Shown in pieces: positions 57,120 through 64,000 of a stretch of 64,000 bases of DNA. Below the pieces are notes generated by a model, which had not been told where the DNA came from, did not search any database, and was given only the letters and a program-made list of their open reading frames with translations. Positions within the stretch are counted from its first letter, which is position 1. Each line of letters begins with the position of its first letter. The stretch spans positions 1-64,000 of the forward strand of contig NZ_JALRNF010000004.1 in assembly GCF_030272895.1 (NCBI RefSeq), written 5' to 3'. Source of the DNA: Pseudomonas sp. BGr12. Lineage in GTDB: Bacteria; Pseudomonadota; Gammaproteobacteria; Pseudomonadales; Pseudomonadaceae. The position numbers were made by a program, and so were the translations under genes.

Positions 57120-57569
57120 ATGGCCTATTGGCTAATGAAATCCGAGCCCGACGAACTCTCGATCAAGGATCTGGCACGCCTGAAGGAAGCGCGCTGGGAC
57201 GGCGTTCGCAACTATCAGGCGCGCAATTTCCTGCGCAGCATGGCGGTGGGCGACCAGTTCTTTTTCTACCACTCCAGCTGCCCCGAACCCGGCATCGCCG
57301 GCATTGCCCGCATCAGCGCCGCCGCTTATCCCGACCCAACGGCCCTTGACCCGCAAAGCCATTATTTCGACGCCAAGGCCAATGAGGAGAAGAACCCCTG
57401 GAGCGCAGTCGATGTCAGCCATGTCGAGACCTTCGGCAAGGTCCTGCAACTGGGCTATCTCAAGCAGCAGGCCGCCCTGGCCGAACTGCCTCTGGTACAA
57501 AAAGGCAGTCGCCTGTCGGTCATGCCGGTAACCGCCGAACAATGGGCTGCGGTACTCGCACTGCGTTAA
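57120..57569 (+). CDS. EVE domain protein
   Basis: A 149-residue PUA-like EVE domain protein (MAYWLMKSEPDELSIKDLAR; WDGVRNYQARNFLRSMAVGD; FFYHSSCPEPGIAGIARIS). The fold binds modified bases in DNA or RNA. In core genomes it sits beside the cyclo-ligase gene as a housekeeping protein. Longer in-frame upstream codons lack a ribosome site, while AGGAG lies before the chosen ATG. Confidence 0.88.
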   Translation: MAYWLMKSEPDELSIKDLARLKEARWDGVRNYQARNFLRSMAVGDQFFFYHSSCPEPGIAGIARISAAAYPDPTALDPQSHYFDAKANEEKNPWSAVDVSHVETFGKVLQLGYLKQQAALAELPLVQKGSRLSVMPVTAEQWAAVLALR

Positions 57570-57662
57570 ATAGGCTAGGATTGCCGCACATTTGACGAAC
57601 ATCAACGCACCAGGATCGGTGCCGCGTCACACTCCGACGTGAATGCAGCAGGATGCAGACCG

Positions 57663-58622
57663 ATGATTCAACGTACTCCCAAACTGTTTGCCGGCGCCTT
57701 GATCGCCCTGCTCCTGGCCGCGGGCGGCCTGGGCTACTGGAAGTCCCTGCACGATCGCCTGCCCGAAGGCCTGAGCATGGGCAACGGTCGGCTCGAAGCC
57801 ACTGAAGTGCAGATTGCCAGCAAGATCCCCGGACGCCTGGCCGAAGTGCTGGTCGACGAAGGTGACAAGGTCCGCCAGGGCCAGTTGCTCGCCCGCATCG
57901 ACACCCGCACCCTCGAAGCCCAGCGCAGCCAGGCCGAGGCCGAAGTGCTGCGGGCCCGGGAAAACTACTCGGCCGCCCAGGCCAACGTGCAATTGCGCCA
58001 GAGCGAGCTGCTGCTGGCCAGCCAGGAGCTCAAGCGCGTTCGCGAGATCTTCCAGCGCAATTACGCCAGCCAGCAGTTGCTTGACCAGCAGCAGGCACGC
58101 TACGACACCGCCAGCTCCGCCGTGGTCGCCGCGCGCGCGCAACTGGCCGCCATCAAGGCGGCCATCGGCGCCGCAGAGGCCCAGGTCGCCCAGCTCACCA
58201 GCGAAATCGACGACAGCAGCCTGCGCGCGCCTATCGACGGCGTTATCCAGCTGCGCCTGGCCGAGCCGGGCGAGGTGCTTGGCGCCGGAGGCCGGGTGTT
58301 GATGCTGATCGACCCGAACGACCAGTACATGAACCTCTACCTGCCCGCCTCCACCACCGGTCGCCTGACCGTCGGCGATCAGGCCCGGGTGGTGCTCGAC
58401 GCCCTGCCGGAAAAAGCCCTGCCGGCGAAAATCGCCTTTGTCGCCGCCAAGGCCCAGTTCACCCCGAAGCAAGTGGAAACCCGCGACGAGCGGCAGAAGC
58501 TGGTGTTCCGGGTCAAACTGCGCCTGACCGACCCCAGTGCCGCGCCCCAGGCCAAGCCCGGCATGCCCGGCGCCGGCTACGTGCGCACGGCTGACGTGGA
58601 CTGGCCGGCCAACCTGCAATGA
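57663..58622 (+). CDS. HlyD-family membrane fusion protein of an ABC exporter
   Basis: A 319-residue adaptor anchored by one N-terminal helix (LFAGALIALLLAAGGLGYW). A biotinyl-lipoyl part (VQIASKIPGRLAEVLVDEGD) and a coiled-coil hairpin (about 80-165) follow, then a barrel domain. It overlaps the ABC gene by 4 bp. It resembles YhiI/YbhG-type partners of the ABC systems encoded next. Confidence 0.88.
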   Translation: MIQRTPKLFAGALIALLLAAGGLGYWKSLHDRLPEGLSMGNGRLEATEVQIASKIPGRLAEVLVDEGDKVRQGQLLARIDTRTLEAQRSQAEAEVLRARENYSAAQANVQLRQSELLLASQELKRVREIFQRNYASQQLLDQQQARYDTASSAVVAARAQLAAIKAAIGAAEAQVAQLTSEIDDSSLRAPIDGVIQLRLAEPGEVLGAGGRVLMLIDPNDQYMNLYLPASTTGRLTVGDQARVVLDALPEKALPAKIAFVAAKAQFTPKQVETRDERQKLVFRVKLRLTDPSAAPQAKPGMPGAGYVRTADVDWPANLQ

Positions 58623-61339
58623 ACGGGCTGGCGCTGCAGGCTGAAGGCATCAGCCATGCCTATGGCAAGCTGAGCGCCCTGCAGGACATCGCCTTCAGTT
58701 TGCCCGCGGGTACCCGCTGCGGCCTGATCGGTCCGGACGGGGCCGGCAAGTCCAGCCTGCTCGGCCTGATTGCCGGGGTGAAGAAATTGCAACAGGGCGA
58801 GTTGCAGGTGCTCGACGGCTCCATCCGTCGGCGCCGCCACCGCAATACCCTGTACTCGCGCATCGCCTTCATGCCCCAGGGCCTGGGCAACAACCTGTAT
58901 CCCGAGCTGTCGATCAGCGAGAACATCCGTTTCTTCGCCACGCTGTTCGGTCTCAGTGCCGCCGAATGCGAGCAACGCATGCACAACCTGCTGCTGGCCA
59001 CCGACCTGGCGCGCTTTGCCGAGCGCCCGGCGGGCAAGTTGTCCGGCGGCATGAAGCAGAAGCTCGGCTTGTGCTGCGCACTGATCCACGAGCCGGACCT
59101 GCTGATCCTCGACGAACCGACCACCGGCGTCGATCCGTTGTCGCGCCGGCGCTTCTGGGAGCTGGTCGAACAGGTGCGCCAGGAACGGCCACAGTTGACC
59201 CTGCTGGTGGCCACCGCCTACATGGAAGAGGCCGAGCAGTTCGAGCACTGCCTGATGCTCGATCGCGGCAAACTCATCGCCTCTGGCCAGACCCACGCCC
59301 TGGCCGCGGTCACACCCAGCGGCAAACTGGACGATGCCTTCACCCATTACCAGGGCGACAGCGCCCACGACGCCCAGCCGCTGCAGATTCCACCACGGCT
59401 TGCCGACGATGCGGCCATTGCCATCGAAGCCCATGAACTGACCCTGTGCTTTGGTGACTTCACCGCGGTGAACAAGGTCAGCTTCGCCATCGGCCGTGGC
59501 GAGATCTTCGGCTTCCTCGGCTCCAACGGCTGCGGCAAGACCACCACCATGAAGGTCCTCACTGGCCTGATGCCGGCCAGCGAAGGCAGTGCCACGCTGC
59601 TGGGCCGCCCGGTGGACGCCAACGACCTGGCCACCCGCAAGCGCGTCGGCTTCATGTCCCAGAGCTTTTCGCTGTATGGCGAGCTCAGCGTCCGCCAGAA
59701 CCTTGAGCTGCATGCCCGCCTGTTCGACCTGCCCAAGGCCGAGAGCACTGCCCGCATTGCCGAGCTGATCGAGCGCTTCACCCTCGGCGATATCGCCGAC
59801 CAGCAGTCCGCCGCCCTGCCCCTGGGCCTGCGCCAGCGTCTGTCACTGGCCGTGGCGGTGCTGCACCGGCCGGAAGTGCTGATCCTCGACGAACCCACCT
59901 CGGGGGTCGATCCAGCCGCCCGCGATGACTTCTGGCGGCTGCTGATCGAGCTGTCGCGTGAACAGGGCGTGACCATCTTCCTGTCCACCCACTTCATGAA
60001 CGAAGCCCTGCGCTGCGACCGCATTTCCCTGATGCACGCCGGCAAGGTGCTGGCCTGCGACACACCGGCAGCGCTGCAACAACAGTATGCCGGCGCCACC
60101 CTCGAAGACGCCTTCGTCACCTGCCTGGAGCAGGCCCAGGGGGCCAGCGAGGCGCCCGCGGCCACCACCCGCGCCGACGTCACCGCCAGCCCCGTGCCGC
60201 CGTTGCGCCGGGGGTTCAGCCTCAAGCGCCTGTTCGCCGTGGCCACCCGCGAAGGCAAGGAACTGCTGCGCGACAAGGTGCGCCTGGCCTTTGCCCTGCT
60301 CGGTGCGCTGTTCATGATGGTGATCTTCGGCTACGGCATTTCGCTGGACGTGGAAAACCTCGCCTTCGCCGTCTACGACCAGGACCAGAGCCCGCAAAGC
60401 CGGGCCTATCTGGAGGCCTTCCGTGGCTCGCGTTACTTCGCCGAGCAGCCGCCTATCCGCGACGCGGCACAGCTGCACCAGCGCCTGCAACGCTCGGAAA
60501 TCAAGCTCGCCCTGGAGATCCCGCCCGGCTTCGGCCGCGACCTGTACGCCGGGCGCCAGCCGGTAGTGGCGGCCTGGCTCGACGGCGGCATGCCGTTCCG
60601 GGCCGAGACCAGCCGCAACTATGTCGAGGCGGTGCACCAGGCCAACCTGGAGCAACTGGCGGCCCTGAGCAACAGGGCCCTGTCGGGACAAACACCGGTG
60701 CGCCTGGAAACACGTTTTCGCTACAACCAGGATGTGGTCAGCGTCAACGCCATCGGCCCCGGCGTCATGGCCCTGATCCTGGCCTTCATCCCGGCGATGC
60801 TCACCGCTCTGGGCATCGTACGCGAGAAGGAACTGGGCTCGATCACCAACTTCTACGCCACACCCCTGACCCGCCTGGAGTTCCTGCTGGGCAAGCAGGC
60901 ACCTTACCTGCTCATCAGCCTGGTCAACCTGGCCTTGCTGGTGGCCATGAACCGCTGGCTGTTCGGGGTGCCCTTCAAGGGTAGCGCGCTGGCCCTGGCG
61001 CTCGGCGGCCTGCTGTACCTGCTGGCGACCACCAGCCTGGGGCTGCTGATCTCGGCGTTCACCCGCACCCAGATCGCCGCGATCCTGGGCACCATGATCA
61101 TCACCAGCCTACCCACCATCCAGTTCTCCGGCCTGATCGTGCCGCGCTCGTCGCTCGATGGCTCGGCGGCGTTGATGGGGCAGCTGTTCCCGGCAGGTTA
61201 CTTTCTCGACATCGCCGTCGGCACCTTCACCAAGGCCCTGGGCTTGCGTGAGCTGTGGCCGCAATGCCTGGCGCTGGCGGGGTTCTTCCTCGGGTTCACC
61301 GGCCTGAGCCTGGCCATGCTGAAGAAGCAGGAGGCCTGA
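58619..61339 (+). CDS. ABC exporter with two ATPase domains fused to an ABC-2 permease (RbbA/YhiH-like)
   Basis: A 906-residue fusion. NBD1 has Walker A GPDGAGKSS (38-46), signature LSGGMKQKLGL and Walker B LLILDEPTTGVDP. NBD2 has Walker A GSNGCGKTTT (301-310), Walker B LILDEPTSGVDP and an HF switch, but its signature reads LPLGLRQRLSL rather than LSGGQ. Residues 525-906 form an ABC-2 permease with a large loop after the first helix. It works with the adaptor upstream and the permease downstream. Substrate unknown. Confidence 0.88.
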   Translation: MNGLALQAEGISHAYGKLSALQDIAFSLPAGTRCGLIGPDGAGKSSLLGLIAGVKKLQQGELQVLDGSIRRRRHRNTLYSRIAFMPQGLGNNLYPELSISENIRFFATLFGLSAAECEQRMHNLLLATDLARFAERPAGKLSGGMKQKLGLCCALIHEPDLLILDEPTTGVDPLSRRRFWELVEQVRQERPQLTLLVATAYMEEAEQFEHCLMLDRGKLIASGQTHALAAVTPSGKLDDAFTHYQGDSAHDAQPLQIPPRLADDAAIAIEAHELTLCFGDFTAVNKVSFAIGRGEIFGFLGSNGCGKTTTMKVLTGLMPASEGSATLLGRPVDANDLATRKRVGFMSQSFSLYGELSVRQNLELHARLFDLPKAESTARIAELIERFTLGDIADQQSAALPLGLRQRLSLAVAVLHRPEVLILDEPTSGVDPAARDDFWRLLIELSREQGVTIFLSTHFMNEALRCDRISLMHAGKVLACDTPAALQQQYAGATLEDAFVTCLEQAQGASEAPAATTRADVTASPVPPLRRGFSLKRLFAVATREGKELLRDKVRLAFALLGALFMMVIFGYGISLDVENLAFAVYDQDQSPQSRAYLEAFRGSRYFAEQPPIRDAAQLHQRLQRSEIKLALEIPPGFGRDLYAGRQPVVAAWLDGGMPFRAETSRNYVEAVHQANLEQLAALSNRALSGQTPVRLETRFRYNQDVVSVNAIGPGVMALILAFIPAMLTALGIVREKELGSITNFYATPLTRLEFLLGKQAPYLLISLVNLALLVAMNRWLFGVPFKGSALALALGGLLYLLATTSLGLLISAFTRTQIAAILGTMIITSLPTIQFSGLIVPRSSLDGSAALMGQLFPAGYFLDIAVGTFTKALGLRELWPQCLALAGFFLGFTGLSLAMLKKQEA

Positions 61340-62457
61340 TGCATCGTTTGGCACACACCCTGCGCCTGGGCCTCAAGGAACTGACCAGCCTGCGCCACGA
61401 CAGCGTCCTGTTGTTGTTCCTGCTCTATGCCTTCAGCGTGGCGATCTACATGCCCGCCGCAGGCTCGATCATCGGCGTACACAACGCCAGCGTGGCGGTC
61501 ATCGACGAAGACCACAGCCAGCTCTCGCGCAAACTGTCCGAAGCCCTGCAGCCACCGGAATTCCAGACCGCCGTGCCGCTGCCCTACGATCAACTCGACC
61601 AGGCGCTGGACAGCGGCCTGTATACCTTCGTGATCAACGTACCGGTGAATTTCCACAGCGACCTGCTGGCCGGGCGCTCGCCTGAGCTGCAGGTCAACGT
61701 CGACGCCACGGCCATGAGCCAGGCGTTCATGGGCGCCGGCTACATCGGGCGGATTTTCGAGCGCGAACTGCTCGACTACGCCAACCAGGGCTCGGCAGCA
61801 ACCAGCAGCCCGGCGCAGATCAGTGCCAAGGCCCTGTTCAACCCCAACCTTGAGGGTGGCTGGTTCCTGGCGGTGATCCAGATCGTCAACAACATCACCA
61901 TCCTGGCCATCGTCCTGACCGGCACCGCGCTGCTGCGCGAGCGCGAACACGGCACCCTCGATCACCTGCTGGTGCTGCCCCTGACGGCACTGGAAATCAT
62001 GCTGGCAAAAATCGGCAGCAACGCCCTGGTGGTGGTGCTGTGCACCTGGCTATCGCTGGAGGTGGTGGTCAAAGGGGCGCTGGGCGTGCCGCTGGCCGGC
62101 TCGCAGGCGTTGTTCCTGGCAGTGACGGCACTGTACCTGTTCGCCAGCACCGCCCTGGGGATCTTCCTCGCCACCCTGGCGCGCTCGACACCGCAGTTCG
62201 GCCTGTTGGCGATCCCGGTGATCATCCCCATGCTCTTGCTGTCCGGCGGCAGTACGCCGCTGGACAGCATGCCGCAATGGCTGCAATGGGTCATGCAGCT
62301 CTCGCCGTCGACCCACTTCGTCAGCCTCAGCGCCGCGATCCTGTTTCGCGACGCAGGGCTGGCGGTGGTCTGGCCGGACCTGCTGGCCCTGGCCGCCATT
62401 GGCCTGGCGTTCTTCGCCATCGCCCTCGGGCGCTTTCGCCGCAGCCTTACGTCCTAG
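61339..62457 (+). CDS. ABC-2 type permease (YhhJ-like)
   Basis: A 372-residue permease whose ATG overlaps the stop of the ABC fusion (TGATG). It begins MHRLAHTLRLGLKELTSLRH, with one helix, a periplasmic part (about 40-175) and five C-terminal helices. It probably pairs with the permease half of the fusion. It converges on the FliL-like gene with a gap of 12 nt. Confidence 0.88.
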   Translation: MHRLAHTLRLGLKELTSLRHDSVLLLFLLYAFSVAIYMPAAGSIIGVHNASVAVIDEDHSQLSRKLSEALQPPEFQTAVPLPYDQLDQALDSGLYTFVINVPVNFHSDLLAGRSPELQVNVDATAMSQAFMGAGYIGRIFERELLDYANQGSAATSSPAQISAKALFNPNLEGGWFLAVIQIVNNITILAIVLTGTALLREREHGTLDHLLVLPLTALEIMLAKIGSNALVVVLCTWLSLEVVVKGALGVPLAGSQALFLAVTALYLFASTALGIFLATLARSTPQFGLLAIPVIIPMLLLSGGSTPLDSMPQWLQWVMQLSPSTHFVSLSAAILFRDAGLAVVWPDLLALAAIGLAFFAIALGRFRRSLTS

Positions 62458-62469
62458 GACCGGCGGGCG

Positions 62470-62874
62470 TTACTGCACGATCAGGTTGTTGAACAGCAGG
62501 TCATCGACCGTCGGCTTGCCTTCTTCGTTTTCGAGCACCTGCTGGACCTGCTTCAGGGCTTCCTGGCGCAGCTTTTCCTTGGACTCGACGTTGCTCATGC
62601 TTTCCAGGTTCTGCTGGGTGAACAGGGCCACCAGCTGGTTGCGGATCAGCGGCTCGTGGTGGCGTACCACCGCGGCGGCGGCATCGCTGTTCACACGCAG
62701 GGCCACATCGGCCTTGTACACCCGCAGCCTGGCCCCGCCATCGAGGGCATAGTTGCCGACAAAGGGCGGGCTCAAGGAGATGTAGGAAACCTTCGGCCCA
62801 TCTTCCTTGGCCTCTTCGGCCATGGCTGCCATCGGCAGGGCCAGGGCCAGCAGCATCAAGATCCACGCTTTCAC
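62470..62874 (-). CDS. FliL-like secreted protein
   Basis: A 134-residue protein. The start is a GTG at 62874 with GAGGAG 7 nt upstream, giving a signal peptide MKAWILMLLALALPMAAMAE. The mature region VSYISLSPPFVGNYALDGGA and the later RNQLVALFTQQNLESMSNVE match the FliL domain. No flagellar genes are near, so it is one of the FliL-like paralogues outside the flagellar cluster. Confidence 0.82.
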   Translation of the reverse strand: MKAWILMLLALALPMAAMAEEAKEDGPKVSYISLSPPFVGNYALDGGARLRVYKADVALRVNSDAAAAVVRHHEPLIRNQLVALFTQQNLESMSNVESKEKLRQEALKQVQQVLENEEGKPTVDDLLFNNLIVQ

Positions 62875-63029
62875 GAATTCGCTCCTCAAACAATTGGCGC
62901 CAGCATACCCAGCGCACCGGTCAATCCCAAGCCCGGGCTTATGCCGGCCTATCAGGGCGGGCCATGCTCGTTGACCCGGCACCCGACCCACCTACACTTA
63001 TCGGCCACAACGCGCAAAGGAATAGTCCC

Positions 63030-64000
63030 GATGAAAGCAGTGCTGTGCAAAAACCTTGGGCCGGCGCAGGACCTGGTCCTGGAAGAGGTCGCCAGTCCCG
63101 CCCCGAAGAAGAACGAGGTCTTGCTGGACGTGCGGGCGGCCGGGGTCAACTTTCCCGACACCCTGATCATCGAGGGCAAGTACCAGTTCCAGCCGCCGCT
63201 GCCGTTCTCTCCCGGCGGCGAGGCGGCGGGTGTGGTCAGTGCGGTGGGTGAAAGAGTCAGCGACTTCAAGGTCGGCGACCGGGTCATGGCCCTGACCGGC
63301 TGGGGCAGCTTCGCCGAACAGGTAGCCGTGCCGGCCTACAACGTGCTGCCGATTCCGGCGCAGATGGACTTCACCAGCGCAGCCGCCTTCGGCATGACCT
63401 ACGGCACCTCGATGCATGCGTTGAAGCAACGCGGCCAGCTCAAGGCCGGCGAAACCCTGCTGGTGCTGGGCGCATCCGGGGGTGTCGGACTGGCGGCGGT
63501 GGAAATCGGCAAGGCCATGGGCGCACGAGTCATTGCCGCGGCCAGCAGCGCCGAGAAGCTTGCCGTGGCCAAGGCAGCAGGTGCCGATGAGCTGATCAAC
63601 TACAGCGAACACAGCCTCAAGGACGAGATCAAGCGCCTGACCGGCGGCAATGGCGTCGACGTGATCTACGACCCGGTCGGTGGTGACCTGTTCGACCAGG
63701 CCGTGCGCGGCATCGCCTGGAATGGCCGCCTGCTGGTGGTGGGCTTTGCCAGCGGGCGCATCCCGCAGTTGCCGGTCAACCTGGCGCTGCTCAAGGGCGC
63801 GGCGGTGCTCGGGGTGTTCTGGGGCGCCTTTGCCCAGCGCCAGCCGGCCGATAACGCGGCGAATTTCGAGCAGCTGTTTGCCTGGTATGCCGAGGGCAAG
63901 CTCAAGCCGCTGGTGTCGCAGACCTTCCCGCTGGCTGAGGCCGGTTCGGCGATCGACCTGCTGGGCCAGCGCAAGGCAGTGGGCAAGCTGGTCGTAACCA
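63030..64000 (+). CDS. NADPH:quinone oxidoreductase family protein (cut by window edge)
   Basis: A zinc-independent medium-chain dehydrogenase/reductase. The first 323 codons are present; the last residues lie beyond the edge. The substrate domain (MKAVLCKNLGPAQDLVLEEV; AAGVNFPDTLIIEGKYQ) precedes the nucleotide fold LVLGASGGVGLAAVEIGKAM. Family length is about 325, so little is missing. It is divergent from the FliL-like gene. Confidence 0.9.

Overview
This window is chromosomal DNA of a fluorescent Pseudomonas, most likely of the P. putida group. The evidence is high GC with GC-ending codons, the gene orders ftsY-M16-rsmD-...-coaD-fdx-ggt-mutM-...-ilvD and argA-argE-...-gcvPHT-...-ubiH-pepP-ygfB-zapA-ssrS-fcl, and paired REP elements carrying the core GCGGGCTTG between genes. 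I see no prophage, plasmid genes, insertion sequence, CRISPR array or tRNA. It is mostly conserved core genome with several accessory modules.

Layout. 1-662 is the 5' part of ftsY (minus strand), with tandem repeats in its N-terminal region. 893-5403 (plus) holds two M16 peptidase-like genes, rsmD and a YheT-type hydrolase. 5473-7032 (minus) has a sulfurtransferase and a TetR regulator. 7177-10793 (plus) is an oxidation cluster: an aldehyde dehydrogenase, a Tat-exported small lipoprotein and a GMC flavoprotein. Then come coaD, a 2[4Fe-4S] ferredoxin and ggt (plus), mutM and an HDOD gene (minus), and rlmI and ilvD (plus), ending in a strong terminator at 18666-18691.

18779-23972 (minus) encodes a TriABC-like RND pump with two lipoprotein adaptors, divergent from an AAA ATPase. 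25377-33674 (minus) is the spu polyamine locus (order of transcription: spuB, spuC, spuD, spuE, spuF, spuG, spuH), with a divergent second glutamylpolyamine synthetase gene, spuI. Where spuA is expected, only a shortened and degraded remnant remains. Together the ABC transporter imports putrescine and spermidine, SpuI and SpuB glutamylate them and SpuC transaminates.

35718-38288 (minus) holds argA and argE, which open and close the acetylated ornithine route. Next are a CYTH-CHAD protein (plus), an Lrp-family regulator divergent from a small ACT-like protein, a GspE-like ATPase and a DUF2388 secreted protein. 42967-47431 (minus) is the glycine cleavage operon gcvTHP. 47553-50299 (minus) is an iron ABC permease and binding protein. 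50402-55215 (minus) is the ubiI-like / thioesterase-like / ubiH / pepP / ygfB operon. Divergent to it are a ZapB-like coiled-coil gene, zapA, the 6S RNA gene and 5-formyl-THF cyclo-ligase (plus). The end of the window holds a 47-residue membrane protein, an EVE-domain protein, an HlyD / ABC-ATPase fusion / ABC-2 permease operon, a FliL-like protein and a quinone oxidoreductase cut by the right edge.

The best leads are the spuA remnant, the Tat hitch-hiker/GMC pair with a cysteine cluster, the FtsY repeat arrays, the structured gaps of the spu operon and the stand-alone AAA ATPase. No clearly new multi-gene defence or biosynthetic system is visible.
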